Program-made: the position numbers and the translations under genes
DNA from: Apus apus
Taxonomy: Eukaryota > Chordata > Aves > Apodiformes > Apodidae
Length of the DNA: 64,000 bases
NCBI RefSeq assembly: GCF_020740795.1
Contig: NC_067296.1
Span: forward strand, 1,713,001 to 1,777,000
Reading direction: 5' to 3'
The notes under the pieces: model-generated
The model's input: the letters and a program-made list of their open reading frames with translations, nothing else
Databases searched by the model: none
What the model was told of the DNA's origin: nothing
Shown: one piece after another, positions 14,380-26,929 of the stretch
Numbering within the stretch: position 1 is the stretch's first letter
Layout of the letters: each line of letters opens with the position of its first letter

Positions 14380-15120
14380 GGAAGCGAAGCCTCGTAAAGC
14401 GGCTGCAGGAGCCGCCGCCTCATCTGGCAGGAGACCCCGGGCCGGGGGGCCGCGCTGCTCAGCTGGGGCTAAATACAAAGGCTGGAGGGAGGGCTTGAGA
14501 GCAGCTGCCGGAAAGCAAAGCCTCTGCCGGGAGCGAACCCCCCAAGCCCCGAGAGGGGGAAGGTTTACAGGCTGATCTCAGCGACAAGGAGCCTGGAAAG
14601 AAGGATGGCAGGGTCCGAGCGGGGAGGGGAAGCAAATACCGCTGGGGACAAGTGAAGCAAGCCACGCGGAGCTGGGGGAAGCGGGCAGCCCAGCGCGGGG
14701 TCCGGGCAGCGGCCCCGCCACGAAAGGCTGGGCAGAGCAGGCCGGGGAAGGGCGGCGAAGCCAGGCAGCCCTGGCAGGGGAGCGCCGGGGTCCCGCGCCC
14801 TCCGCCCCGCGCCCCGGGCAAGGAACGATGCTGCCGGCCCGGCCCTGGCCCAGGAGCTCCGCGGCGGGAAGATCCCCCCTCAGCGGGGCCTCCCGGGGCC
14901 TCCCAGCCCCTGAGGGGCCGGGCCTCCGCCCGCCGGGGTCCCCCGCGCCCCCCGGCCTCCCCACGGCCGCCCGGAGGGCAGGGGAGCGGCGGGGCCGCCG
15001 CGCCGCGCCCCGCAGGATCCCGTCCCCACCACTACCTCCTCCTCCTCGCCCTGCCCGCGGCGCGCAGCCCCGCTCCCCTCACCGGGCGCGGCGGCCTGGC
15101 AGCTGCCCCGTCCCGCGGCC

Positions 15121-15128
15121 AAGATGGC
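15121..15128 (+). promoter_or_regulatory. YY1-like core motif
   Basis: AAGATGGC, preceded by GCC. YY1 sites of this form usually lie just downstream of the start and point along transcription. Here that would suggest a rightward transcript, or a bidirectional promoter. Confidence 0.55.
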
Positions 15129-15172
15129 TCCGGCCCGGCTGAGGCGCCCGCTTGACAAAGTCGGGCGGGCTG

Positions 15173-15184
15173 TGCGCATGCGCC
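15173..15184. promoter_or_regulatory. NRF1 site
   Basis: TGCGCATGCGCC matches the palindromic NRF1 consensus (YGCGCAYGCGCR) at all but the last base. A second site lies 88 bp to the right. Confidence 0.8.
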
Positions 15185-15226
15185 GAGTTCCAGTCTCCCT
15201 CTCCCCCCACCCCCCCGCGCCGCCGG

Positions 15227-15245
15227 ACTACAACTCCCGGCGTGC
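15227..15245 (+). promoter_or_regulatory. ZNF143/SBS-type element
   Basis: ACTACAACTCCCGGCGTGC closely matches the long ZNF143/THAP11 promoter motif (ACTACAAYTCCCRGMRTGC). This motif normally sits within about 100 bp of the start site of housekeeping genes. Confidence 0.8.
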
Positions 15246-15260
15246 TCCGCGGCGGGCGCA

Positions 15261-15272
15261 GCGCATGCGCAG
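15261..15272. promoter_or_regulatory. Second NRF1 site
   Basis: GCGCATGCGCAG is a strong NRF1 match just right of the ZNF143-type element. If transcription runs leftwards, both lie upstream of a start near 15150-15220. Confidence 0.8.
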
Positions 15273-15667
15273 AGCCGCACGAGGGGCCGCCGGGCAGGCA
15301 GGGCGGGCCGGGGTTCGTCCCGCCGGTCCGTGTGCTCGGGCCGGGGCTCTCAGCTCACCTCCGCGCCTTGTCACAGCTGTCTTTCCCCAGGCCGCAGCTG
15401 GTAAGGCTGCCCCGGGCAGCAGGGAGCCGTTTGGGGCCGGTCGTCGTCTCAGCTCCGCAGCAGGCCTCCGGGCCAGGGCCCCGGGGGGGCTGTGGGCAGG
15501 TACACACGCTCACACAGACTGTATCGTGTATGCGCGCGTGTGTGTGTACATACACTACAGTAACGGTTACTGATCATCAAAACAACCCTGCGGGCCAGGC
15601 TGGTGCTCCTCTGAGCTTACAGGACACCTTGGGGTGCCGGGCTGTGGCAGGAGCGGAGCCGGGATGT

Positions 15668-16359
15668 TGTGAGAAACGTCTGTCGCGCCAATGACAGCCC
15701 CACACGGATCCTTCAGCCAAGCACAGTTTATTTACATCCTTGCAAGAATGGGTGACCTAAACAAGCAGGCACACCTATAGCCAGGTGAATAACGGTTTAT
15801 ATTCCCTATTCCCAAAGTTCCCTCCCCTGTTCCCCCCTGCCTGGGCACTCCAGGGTTTACAGCCCCTCCGACGCTTCAAATTATCCTACGAGTTTCCCGC
15901 CCCTGTTGACACATTCCATTCTAGCAGGTCACTTTTTACCTTTTAAGGTAAAATTTTGACCTTTCTTGCCCCTTTGGCTGTCTTCCCAATTAACAATCTA
16001 CTGGTGTCATCTTGCCCTGAAGAGCAGCATAGAAGTAGCTTTGTTCGGCCTTATCTTGGCCATAAATCCTTCTCCATGTTCAGATCCCCCAGATGGAGCC
16101 CAATTAAGTCCCTCAGTTTCTTGGCCCATAAACCACTCCAGGTGTCATTGGAATGTGTAGATATCTCTCAAACAAACAATTATCCTAACACTAAAATATA
16201 TATCTCAAACAAACTATATATTCCTATATGTGGTCCTAATATAAATGTGGTCAAACAAACTATATGTTCCTAACACTAGAATATACATATGTGAACCAAA
16301 CCAAACACTACATTTCTAACACTAGAATGCAAAATCAACACTACCATTCATTTCTAACA
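15668..16359 (-). mobile_element. Solo endogenous retrovirus LTR (copy A, minus)
   Basis: A 692-bp LTR read on the minus strand. It starts TGTTAGAAATG and ends TTTCTCACA, giving imperfect terminal inverted repeats. It is flanked by a 4-bp direct repeat ATGT (15664-15667 and 16360-16363), consistent with a class I-like target duplication. Internal features are A/T-rich U3 subrepeats around AGTGTTAGGAA, a TATA-like motif at 15796-15801 and an AATAAA at 15727-15732 (both minus strand). No internal retroviral sequence adjoins it, so it is solo. It is homologous to the LTR at 38752-39436. Confidence 0.85.
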
Positions 16360-16363
16360 ATGT

Positions 16364-19080
16364 GCTGACAGCACAGGGGGACCCGCTGGGTGACTGCGGG
16401 GACATCCCTGGCAGCAGTGCAGGCTGCGTGACACGCCGGCCGTGCATGACTGAGCACACGGGAACAACAGCCGCCCTCCTCGTGTGGCAGCGAGGAGTGA
16501 CAGAGTTCAGGTTCTGTGCACTGAAATCGGGGGAAAGACTCCCTCATTTTCCAAGGGTAGGGTGATGCCTTCACTAGTTTTTCAGGAAAGTTACAAGTGA
16601 AAAGCTTAGCACATGTAAACCCTGAAAAGAAAGACCCCATCACTAAGTGAGTGTTTCCCCAGGTGAGGCCTAAGCAAGGAAACAACGGGGATTATTCTGT
16701 TTTCCCCTAACTGAGTAACACCCGTTTCAGTGCCAATTAGCCATCTGCAGCTGTGATTGACCAAAGTATATAGGCACACAGCTTCGAGCACAGGAATCAC
16801 TTGAATTCCAGCACAGGGCAATAACTGCAGCTCAGCCAGAGCCTGCGAGTGCTGCAGGGTCCGAGGAGCGTGGCTTTGTCAGAGAGGTGTGTGTCCCTGG
16901 GAAGCAAGTTTGAAGCCAGAGCTACAGCCCAATGTAAGAACCAAACAAAATGAGCAGCTGAAATAAACTTTGGAAGCTGGGCTGCTTTTTTTTTTCTTTG
17001 TCTCTAAAGCTTTTCTATGCACCTTTAAGTCTTTTAAGTTCCTTTACAGATATTTGACCACATACAGTTACAGGTCCATATTTAAATGGTCCATTCAGAT
17101 TAAAACCAATAAAAATGAGTTATCCAGATCTTACCCGACAGAAATTTCTCTCTCATGCCTCACCTACATAAGCAGCCATCTCCTATCCTGTTGTGATAAA
17201 ATATCCCTGTCCTGGCAGGACAGTAGAGCTCATGCTGACTTCAGCTGGAGTTCCACATCTGCAAAGCTGAGTTTCCTTTACAGCATATTTGTTCTGTCTC
17301 CCAGCTGGTACAGAGCATTGGGCTTGTTATTGCAGGTTGCCTGTGGTTTGATTCCCTAAACTGTAAGGAACTTTACAGCGGGGTGTCCTGTGACCTTTTA
17401 CACCAGTTGCCTGAATTGATTTCAACTTCAGGAGCAGTTTGGTGTTTGCAGGAAGAAGCTGGATGCCCCCCCGAGTGCTCACATGTGGCTCCTGTCGAAT
17501 TCAACAGATGTGCAGATAACCCTAGGGCAGTGTGGCCATTCTGTAGTCTCTGGTTTTGTTTTACTGGTTTTTGGGCTTCCAAGGTAGAGATTGCTGAAGC
17601 AGATGTGAATTAATAACACGCAGAGTCTCTTTTCAAGGATGCCACATAAGTTGTCCTCTGTGTTGTATTTTTTTCCTCCTTTTGCAACTGGCATTTCAGA
17701 AAAGTGTTGTTCAACCCCAGCAACCCTAATCTCTTTATTTGTCAGCTGCTGGTGCCTCGAGTCAAGTTCCACTGGCACTATCTGCTCTGTGAAACTAATG
17801 AGAGAAAGAATGCATTCCAGGTGCACAGACTACTGATGAGTTGGTGCTTGCTGGGACAAGATGAACACGGAGTCACACTCTTTCAGAGATCATTTTCTCT
17901 GTTAAAAATTAAGGCCTGTCATTGAACTGGAACAACAAGCACTGAGTTAACTCCAGAATAACGTGGCAAGCACAGATGAATTAAGTGGCAGAAGAGCTAT
18001 GTATCCAAGATTTTACCTGTCTTTTGTTTGCTTATTTGGGGAAAGAAGGAGACTACTTGATTCTTTTTCCTTATACTTTCTCTACTCCTATACTTCGTCT
18101 AACTACAAGATACTCAGGCAGGATGGAATTTTCCTGCTATTCCTTGTCATAACTTTCTTTTGACCAGTAAGAGCCCCAACAGATTAGGAAAGTTTTTTAC
18201 AACTGTGCAGGATGATCTTGTGCAAAGGGTTTTTAGGAAAACTGTGTATCCTTTATAGCTTTTCAGATTCCCTAGGTTTCATATAGTCAAGCAGTGCTTC
18301 TGGGAGTTAATTTCTGAGGGGTAATTTGTAAATAATAATATTAATAATATTTTTTTTTTCATTCTTTCTCAGTCCAAGTCAGATTCCAAGGTCACCGGGG
18401 CAGAGATTGTTTATTGTAGCAAAATATGTAAAGCATTTATTCTCAGTTGGGCTATTGTAAGTAGCAATATTCAAATCACTAATGCAGTCTCAGCTGTGCT
18501 CTTGCATCCAGAACTAGCAGACTGCTGGTATGTGCTGCTGGTGCTGGGAGGTGACTGGGAGAGGGTAAGGATCTGTGTGGCAGATCTGTGTACATCACTT
18601 CCATGTTTGAATCGTTCATGTGGTCATAAATAAATCCTGCAGGATCATTAAGATATTGAGATTCTAACAGATATTTGAGCAGGAGGTTGTACATGGAGGT
18701 TGGTCTCTGATGCCTCACAGCCCAGGCTGCCTCAGCTGGAGGGCTGGGACCTGACTGTGAACAGGAGCACTGAACACCCTTATGATTCTGCTACCCTTTT
18801 GCATGGGATCCCCTCTCCTGAAACCTACCCTGCCTTCATTCACTCCCTTTTCCCACTCTAAACCAACAGATCCCCTCTGACCTCTCAGCTTACAAACATG
18901 TTCTTTCCAAGACACTTGACTTACTAAGGGCTGCACAGCAAGTTGCTGTCAGAGTTGGAAACAGAACTGGGTTTCTTAGCTCCTTGGCAAGTGTTTCATG
19001 ATCTTTTTTTAATTATTATTGTTTCAGTGAAGCACACAAAAATCCAGACACATAAATGTGAATACAAAATAATTCAGGTA
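16364..19080. other. Intergenic DNA between LTR and CR1 cluster
   Basis: No gene seen. The first 200 bp are moderately CpG-rich, as if continuing the island that the LTR interrupts. Confidence 0.45.
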
Positions 19081-19760
19081 GGAAGCAGCTCTGGAGGTGT
19101 ATAGGTCCACTCTGTGCTTGAGCCAGGACCAACCTAGGCAAGGCTGTGCAGGGTCTTGTCCTGCTGAGAGAGAGGTATATTGAAGGATGGAGATCCCACA
19201 GCCTCTTCATGCCCTGGTTGAGTGTTTGATGACCCACATGATGAAGTTTTTTTCCTCTTCTCCAGGCTGAAACACAACCAGCTCCCTCAGCACTTCCTCT
19301 GATGTCCTGTGCTCCATCCCTGATCATCATGGTGGCCTTCTCTGGACTGTGGTACATTAGTGCCTGTCTTACACCAGGCAGCTCAAACCCAGCACTAGAT
19401 GGGTTCTTACCACTGCAGAGTAACAGGCAAGGTTCCCTCATCTCACCCTGATGGTTGCACTCTTGATGACACAGCCCTGGATGCAGTTGCCCATCTTTGT
19501 CACAGGACCACTCAATGGTCTCCTATGCAACTCCTTGACCAGGACCTTAGCACCTCTTTCACCAGATTGCTGTCCAGGCAGTTGACCCCATGTCCTGCTG
19601 AACTGGGGTTACTCCCTCCCAGACTGAGAACTATATTTGACCAGCCACGTATGTCTATGTTGAGTTTCCTGAGGTTTTTGTCCAGCTTCATTTAGGACCT
19701 CAGTCCACTCTCTGTAAGTCAACAACATAAAGCTGGTCCTGGTACTGAAGGGACCACAGT
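19081..19760 (-). mobile_element. Old degenerate CR1, antisense
   Basis: Scattered antisense CR1 landmarks: TCCAGGCTGAAACACAACCA, GATCATCATGGTGGCCTTCT, CACAGCCCTGGATGCAGTTG, GGGTTACTCCCTCCCAGACT. Divergence is high and the limits are approximate. Confidence 0.55.
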
Positions 19761-19924
19761 GACAGTCTCTCCAAGGAAGAAACTGTGATAGCATGAACAC
19801 TTACCCACTTGGGTCTGGACAGAGCCCCAGGTAAGTATCACACACTGTTGGCAGATGAATGGTCATCAGATGCCATCAACATCCATTAGCTGCTGGTTAA
19901 CAGGGGCTTAAGACTTATGCAGGA

Positions 19925-20268
19925 ATATTCTCTAGTGCCTGACGGGGCTCCAGGAAAGCTGGGGAGGGACTTGGGACAAGGGCAGGGAGGGAGAGGACAA
20001 GGGGGGATGGATGAAAACTGGAAGAGGGGAGACTTAGGTGAGACATGAGGAGGAAATTCTTGGCTGTGAGGGTGGTGAGACCCTGGCCCAGGTTGCCCAG
20101 GGAAGCTGTGGCTGCCCCATCCCTGGCAGTGTTGAAGGGCAGGTTGGATGGGGCTTGGAGCAGCCTGGGCTGGTGGGAGGTGTCCCTGCCCATGCAGGGG
20201 GTTGGATCTAGATGAGCTTGAAGGTCCTTTCCAACTCAACCCAGTCTGTGATTCTGTGATTCTATGAA
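19925..20268 (+). mobile_element. CR1 3' end, young subfamily, sense
   Basis: Runs from TATTCTCTAGTGCCTGACGG to the terminal TGTGATTCTGTGATTCTATG. The middle is nearly the same as the copies at 38.0-38.4 and 7.0-7.3 kb. Confidence 0.88.
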
Positions 20269-21740
20269 TATTTGGTTTTCACATAATTTTTCATTACTGG
20301 ATTTCAAAGCACTTTATAAAACCCTGTTAAGTAAGTCTTATAAATAAGTCTCCAGAAGACTTTTTGTTAAATACTGCAATAAGGTTTTTATGTTTTAAAA
20401 TCAGGCTCATTATCTTGAAATTGTCATCCCTAAAAAGAGAATTTTTGTTGTCCTGCCATGTAATTAGAGTCTGAATGAATGATTTCACTTGTGCAGATAA
20501 CAGTGTGGTGTCAGAGTGTATCTGGTTTTAATTGAATTTAAAATAAGAATTGATTAATTTGACTTGGGATTTAGAGAAGTATCTCTAGTAGGAACAGATA
20601 AATTACTTCCTGTTATCTGGAGAAGGAATGAACGAAACCCTCACGTTGGTCAGAGACTATTATTACTTCAGAGTAATCTAATTAAAGGGTAAAACAAAGA
20701 CGTGGCTATTTAATTAAGTATTTTATTACTCAATTGCTCTACAGTGCATAATCAGAGAGCTGGGAGGGGGTGATTAGGTGTCTTGAGAACGGAAGTGACA
20801 CAACCAAGATATGTAGATGTTTTAAAGGAGGGACAAGATGCTGGGAAAATTGTTCCTCTCCTCCCCACATGAAAGGCTGAACGTTATTTTTCCCTGGGAT
20901 TGAAGAACATGATCCCATGAATCTGCTGGGGAATTTTCAGAAAATGACATGACGTGCTGGTGCTGGGACTTGTGAAACTCACCAAGCATTCTTTAACTGA
21001 TGGCTCTGCCAGCTCTTGTGTACAACAGAGCCCATCCAAGCAGCTTCCAGGCCTGCTGGGCCCCTGGTGAGCCAGCAGGGCAGGTCCACAGGGTACCCAC
21101 AGCCACCAGCTGGATCCCAGGTACAGCTTTGCTCTCTGGTTGCTGCATCTAGGACTGCAAGGATGGGAACACATAGTTGCTCAGTGTCAGTGTGAATTGG
21201 ATGCTTGCTTCTGCCAGGCTCTTTGAGAAGAGTTTTTGAAATGGAGATACTAGTAGAGAGGGAGCCTTTACCTTGTTTAAACCCTGTTTTTTTCCTGTCC
21301 CACCCCAATAACCTCCCTCATTTATACAATTGTAAATTGTCTACATCAGAAGGGCTGACTCATCCCCTGGGTGGTTTACCTTCTTGCAAATTGCTCTGCT
21401 ATAAATCAGCTTGCATTTCAGAGCAGAACAGGTGCTGGTGAAAAGCTATGTCATGTCAAAGCTAACAATAAGGGAGAAGATACAATTTAAATACCTGGGG
21501 CTTGACCCAAAGCCAAATAAAGCTGCTTCTGTTGTGAATTCTTTAAAAGTCTTTATCAGCTTTAGGGGTCTGTACCTTTTTTACCTTATGTAGTCCCTTG
21601 TGCAAGGATAGCCCAATGCCCTGCACTAAAAAGAACAAAACCACCCAGATGTCAATCCCCTTGAGTAAAAGGTCAAGTTGTGGGTTTCACTAAGTCTGCC
21701 TGTCCCTTGGAGCTGCAGCATTGAGCTTCTGAACACGATC
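20269..21740. other. Intergenic DNA, nothing recognised
   Basis: No codon-structured frame or repeat family identified. Confidence 0.45.
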
Positions 21741-22472
21741 CACAGAATCATGGAATGGTTTGGGTTGGAAGGGACCTTAAAGATCATCCAGTCCCAACCC
21801 CCTGCATGGGCAGGGACACCTCCCACCAGCCCAGGTTGCTCCAAGCCCCATCCAACCTGCCCTTCAACACTGCCAGGGATGGGGCAGCCACAGCTTCCCT
21901 GGGCAACCTGGGCCAGGCTCTCACCACCCTCACAGCAAACAATTTCCTCCTCATGTCTCACCTAAGTCTCCCCTCTTCCAGTCTGAAACCATCCCCCCAC
22001 ATCTCATCCCTCCCTGCCCTTGTCCCAAGCCCCTCCCCAGCTTTCCTGGAGCCCCTTCAGGCACTGGAAGGTGCTCTAAGGTCTCCCTGGAGCCTTCTCT
22101 TCTCCAGGCTGAACACCCCAACTCTCCCAGCCTGGCTCCAGAGCAGAGCTGCTCCAGCCCTTGGATCATCTCTGTGTCCTCCTCTGGATTCTCACCAGGA
22201 GCTCCATTTCCTTATGTTGTGGGTTCCAGTGGACACAGTTCTCCAGGTGGGGTCTCACAAGAGCAGAGTGAAAGGAGAGAATCCCCTCCCTGGCCCTGCT
22301 GGTCACTCTGCTGGGGATGCAGCCCAGGGCACGTTGCCAGCACATGTTGAGCTTCTTGTCCTCTGAACTCTGAACCAAACCTCCTGTCTTGGACTGCAAG
22401 GACCCTAACAGGCCCAGGCTTTGAAGAGCCCTTGCTGAGCAGAAATCTTGCTCGTTCTTTCTCCTTATTCTG
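21741..22472 (-). mobile_element. CR1-tailed element with extra 5' head (copy 1)
   Basis: Antisense CR1 tail and distal ORF2 from 21741 to 22360, continuing into about 112 bp (22361-22472) that does not resemble CR1 but is shared with the copy at 41416-42130. Similarity between the two copies stops at the same base, after CCTTATTCTG. Confidence 0.85.
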
Positions 22473-23261
22473 TCCAGCCTTTCTTCTGCTCAGTGTGCCC
22501 TCAGTAAGTAGGCAGCTGAGTTGCAGCCTTCAGGTGAGGAGCAGCAAGGGGCAGGCAGGGTGCTGCACCCAGCCCATTGCATGCCATTAACATACCAGGT
22601 GCAGTGCTCATCATTTCCCAGACTGGATTAAGGGAGAATTTACTTGGTTAAACTTGCTCTACAAGGTTCAGGGCTTGGTCCTCACTTCATGTTATGCTCA
22701 TGCGTGCTCCAACTGTGAGAAGGAGGAGAAGATGATGTTGCACTCACCACCAACCCAGAGCCTCAGGCTCTCGGGGACTGACCCAGCCTCTTGTGCCTGC
22801 CCCCAGGGCTCCTCTAAGAAGAAAAACTGGTGTTTTTTTCTTTTGTTGGGGCTATAAGAAGAGGCAGGAGGTAAAATTAGTCCAAACTTCCCTTCACACC
22901 AGTTCATTTATTACCTTCTAGCTCTTGCTTCAGTTCATGCTTGCAGTGGGTGTGCAGACAGCATGCTCACAAGTAAATCATTTCTAGTGTTCTTGCAACA
23001 AAAACACAACCTCCTTTTAACCCTTGGACTAACTCTACTCTTCCCAAAAGGACCAGCTTGATTATACCAAGCTCTTATCTAAGTGTTGGTAGTCCTGGTT
23101 CACAGGGCCATCAAATCGAAGGCTCTCTCTGCCCTCTGTTGGGCAGTTAATGATTGAAGGTGGATGGTACCATAAACACAAAACCAGGCCCTGGTAAAGT
23201 GCCCAAGTCTTTACTGAGGAGAGGGGAGGAGAAAGTTCTCTGAGCTGAACCTGGAATGTGT
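22473..23261. other. Intergenic DNA, nothing recognised
   Basis: No gene or repeat identified between two CR1 copies. Confidence 0.45.
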
Positions 23262-23590
23262 TGAATTTAGTACCACCTCCTTCTGAAAGGAGGTTGTAAG
23301 GAGGTGGGGATCAGTCTGCCCAATGAAGTTACAGGAGGAAATGGCCTCAAGCTGTGCCAGGGAAGGTTTACTTTGGATGTCAGGAAGAATTTTTTCCCCA
23401 AAAGGGTTATCAGGCTTTGGAACGGGCTGCCCAGGGCAGTGGTGGAGTCCCCATTCCTGGAGGGATGTAAGAGTCCTATAGACACGGTGCTGAGGGACAT
23501 GGTTTAATTAAGGGCTTGTCAGTGTTGGGTTAACAGTTGGACTCAATGATCTTGAACATCTTTTCCAACCAAGGTGATTCTGTGATCACT
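23262..23590 (+). mobile_element. CR1 3' end, sense (second subfamily)
   Basis: Contains AATGGCCTCAAGCTGTGCCA, GGCTGCCCAGGGCAGTGGTG and the end CCAAGGTGATTCTGTGATCA. It belongs to the CR1 type with the GGACATGGTTTA tail, like the copies at 25.7, 43.4 and 56.6 kb. Confidence 0.85.
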
Positions 23591-25740
23591 GGGGCAAATG
23601 ACATTATCATCACAACGCTAATGCTACAGTACCATAGCTGTTGCTGTGGACGGAGGTAGTATTGACAGGACCAGATCCCCAGAGGTGCTGTTGTGCTGCT
23701 GCACAAGGTGCCAGGAGCGGGAAATCCCGCTGTGCAGGGCGCTGTGCAAACGCGGGGTGACACGGGTCTCAGAGCTCATGCTTGAGGCAGGTGGGGAGAG
23801 TTTACTTGTGGCATGAGCTGTAAGATGCTTGTGAGTACTGAAGGTCCACGTCCACGCTACTCCTAACAGCACTCTATTGAAAGCCAATTTAAGGCATGAT
23901 CAAGGGCTGTAGCCCATGGGGGGCCCTGCTCAGCTACACGAGCAGTGCGAGGCAGCCAGCGTGCATGTAAGAAGGCTGTTACAACCTCCAGCTGCTGGCT
24001 GGGGCCCTCACAAGCAGGAAGGCTTCAGAGCAAAGCACTTGACTTACAAGACATCAGTGATGGCATCACTGTTCCAACTCTAGGCATCTTGTGACATTTA
24101 CCATTTACCCTGCCTGCCTCATTGCACAGCATGGCTTGTGCCAGCTGGAACCCTAGCTCTGCAGCACCTCTCTCACCTGCCTCTGTTCCCTGTGGGGATT
24201 CTCCTTTCACTCCTCATCAAACCCCTGTGCAGGCTAGAACAATATTAGTTTCTTAATTCCAGGTGCTCCTGAATGCTGCCACCACAAACCCACACTGCTT
24301 CACGGGCAGAAATGAATTTATTTTTGCAACACATGTGTAAGCTTGTGAGAAAGTGAAGTAACTGTCTGCAGTCTATGGGTAAGGGTGAGCTGAGGTACAG
24401 AATGCAGCATCAGATGTTCTCTTTGTTTGTGGGTACCACTTTGAGACATGCAGGGTTTGTTTTGTCAGGGTAAATGACACTGTGCTGCATTTTCTAAGGT
24501 CAGTGATGTACTCTGGACTTCAGTCCATGCAGCCTGGCTGGTGGTCAAGGAACAGGAAAGAGGAGAGTGTGCTTGTCATGGACCCCTAGAAAATGAGATG
24601 CAATTAATGATCACTCATGCAAAGCCAGTCCTAAGGGACTGAGCCAGCAGCACAAGGGGATGATTTGCAATGGTAAGGGTAGAACCCAGTTCTTCATGGG
24701 CCCACAGCACAGCATGAACTGTCAGACCATTCTTGCCACTCTTTGATGCCCATCTTCCACCTGCAGTGACAACTGAGGGCCTGTGAACAACAGTCTCTTT
24801 TTCTGTATATTTCTAATTCACACTCAGCACAATCCACTGTCCCAATCCACTGTCAACTGAGAATCCTGGGGGGTTTTTTTGTTTGTTTTTTTTGGGGTTT
24901 TGTTGTGTTTTTTTTTTTTAAAGCAACATATCAGATTGCACAAAATCCTCCTTAGAGTATATAAAATACATAAATCACTTGGTCAAGCAACTAACTGTCT
25001 TTGTATGGAGCACCTGGGTGAAGTCTCATCTGTGTTACACAGGAGTTTAGACTGACATTTTCTCCCAGTTTTGGAATCCACAGTATTTTCTGGCCACCCC
25101 AGTAAGCTTAGTCTTTTTTTTACATACAGTTCTGAATAAATGTCACGTGCTCATTTTTCAGTAAAACGTGTTTGTTTTTTTTTTTTTGCCATGAGTCTCA
25201 CAGCTTTGCAGTGACTGTGAGATATTTAAATTTCTCTTCTTGAACTACAGTAAGTGAAACAGCCACAGGATGTGTAACATGAACAACATCCTGTTGTTGT
25301 ACTTTTAGGTAGTGAGTTTTTTGTGCTCTTTTTCCTGCTCCTTCTTCACTACATGGTGTTCCCTCCATTTTGTGCTTATCTAAGGATCAGGGTGTATACA
25401 CCTTCGTGTACACTTACACATGAAGATGTAGTGTAACACAGTGTTAATGTCCTAAACCAGCAGGTCAGGGCAGACCATGCCCTTAGCATGGCTTGTCTTT
25501 AAGCACTCCTTTTGCAGTTATCATCAACTGAGAATATTTTGACAAGTGTAGGAGCACCTTCACACTAGGTGGAGCTGATCAGCCCTTATTTAATACATAC
25601 TGTCCACTCCCGCCACCCACTCCTTGGCTTAGCTGTTGGCAGGTGCTGGTCCCTTTTGGCCTTCCCAGGGAAGTACCTTGAGTTGGAAACAGTGGGAGTT
25701 CTATGAAGTGTTCTCTTTGTTCTGGCCTTGCTTATTAGTG
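23591..25740. other. Intergenic DNA
   Basis: Holds the T/G-rich tract at 24868-24922 and several T runs (one near 25170); no gene recognised. Confidence 0.45.
24868..24922 (+). repeat. T/G-rich low-complexity tract
   Basis: A run of long T stretches separated by G, GG and GGGG, about 55 bp. Confidence 0.8.
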
Positions 25741-26348
25741 ACGGCCTCCTGGTTTGTGTCAGGAATAGTGTGGCCAGCAGGAGCAGGGCAGGGATCATCC
25801 CCCTGTGCTGGGCACTGCTGAGGCTGCACCTCCAATCCTGGGGTCAGGTCTGGGCCCCTCAGGACAAGAAGGACATGGAGGGGCTGGAGCGTGTCCAGAG
25901 AAGGGCAGTGGAGCTGGGGAAGGGGCTGGAGCACAAGTGTGAGGAGGAGCAGCTGAGGGAGCTGGGGGTGTCCAGCCTGGAGACAAGGAGGTGAGGGGAG
26001 ACCTGCTGGCTCTGCAGCTGCCTGGGAGGAGGCTGGAGTCAGGGGGGTTGGTCTTTGCTCCCCAGGAACAAGGGAGAGAACTTGTGAACTTAGTAGAAAT
26101 GGCCTCAGGTTGTGCCAGGGGAGGTTTAGATTGGATATTAGGAACAGCTTCTTCTCTGAAAAAGTTGTCAGGCCCTGGCACAGGCTGCTCAGGGAGGTTG
26201 AAGCACCATGCCTGGAGGTTTTTAAAAGCTGTGTAGATGTGGTGCTGAGGGACACGGTTCAGCACTGGACTCAGAGTTGGTTTGATGGTTGAACTCGATG
26301 ATCGTAAAGGTCTTTTCAAACCCAAACAGTTCTGTCATTCTGTGATTT
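25741..26348 (+). mobile_element. CR1 LINE, 5'-truncated, about 610 bp
   Basis: Starts GACGGCCTCCTGGTTTGTGT and ends TCTGTCATTCTGTGATTTA. It encodes the last part of ORF2 (pseudogenic) and the 3' UTR. Its 5' truncation point is the same as that of the copy at 56611-57158. Confidence 0.87.
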
Positions 26349-26929
26349 AGGAAGGACATGGTATGTGCAAGAGACTGCTGTGGGTTGGTGCATGAAGACA
26401 TTGACTATAACTGACAAAGCAATGATCACATTTGCTAATGGAGTCTGTGGGCTGACACTGAACAGAGGCTCATTTGGAGCCTTGCTGCCCTTAGGTCACA
26501 GTGTTTAACATCTGTCTGTTGGCAAGTGGCTTGCTTGCCTGTCAGCAGAGGCAGGTGTGCAGGAGTACACAGAAACTACAGTCTGCTGGTGATGCAGCCC
26601 TGGGCGAGGGGGTGGGGAAGGGCCAGAGCCCAAAGCCCTGTCCTGCTGCTGCAGCCAGGGCGTTCCAGCTGTGATGGAAACCAAGGAAAGCGCTGCTGGC
26701 TTGGAGGAGCCTGCCCCAGGGGAATGGACACGCTGCTGCTTTGGGAACCTCTGGGTTTACAGAACAGCTTGGGGTGGTACCAGGTGTGCCCGTGGCACTC
26801 CGGGCATCAAACACAGGCACTATTGGCCTGGCTGCAGGGCGGTGACAGGTTTTCTGCTGGGACTTCTCTCTTTCAGTGTGGACTGTTCCCTGGGGGGTGA
26901 CTGAAAATACAAACCTCATTTACGGGGGC
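26349..26929. other. AHCY 5' flanking DNA
   Basis: Moderately GC-rich sequence leading into the AHCY CpG island. Short open frames overlap on both strands without family similarity. Confidence 0.45.

Larger units (their letters stand above)
15083..15200 (-). other. Candidate non-coding first exon of the leftward gene
   Basis: On the minus strand the sequence CGCGCCCG|GTGAGGGGAG gives a good splice donor, with the last exon base at 15083. It lies about 100 bp downstream of the NRF1/ZNF143 cluster, where a 5' UTR exon such as ITCH exon 1 would be expected. The right boundary is a guess and no transcript evidence is available. Confidence 0.3.
14380..15667. promoter_or_regulatory. CpG-island housekeeping promoter, probably ITCH (minus strand)
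   Basis: A 1.3-kb CpG-dense block in otherwise AT-rich DNA. Between 15119 and 15272 it contains a YY1-like AAGATGGC, two NRF1 sites and a ZNF143-type element, a combination typical of TATA-less bidirectional or housekeeping promoters. In vertebrates ITCH lies divergent from AHCY, so the expected leftward gene is ITCH; that assignment is synteny-based inference. No coding exon was found, and the long open frames on both strands reflect GC content. Confidence 0.6.

Noticed and set aside
14652..15155. 167-codon plus-strand open frame, and 149- and 180-codon frames to 15694, in the left CpG island
   Set aside because: All are compositional: several overlapping frames on both strands are open, proteins are Pro/Arg/Gly-rich, and they cross promoter motifs and the LTR edge.
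21755..22366. 203-codon frame, with similar repeated peptides near 2.8, 7.0, 20.0, 38.2 and 41.5 kb
   Set aside because: They are translations of the antisense strand of CR1 tails; the same peptide recurs because the repeats do.
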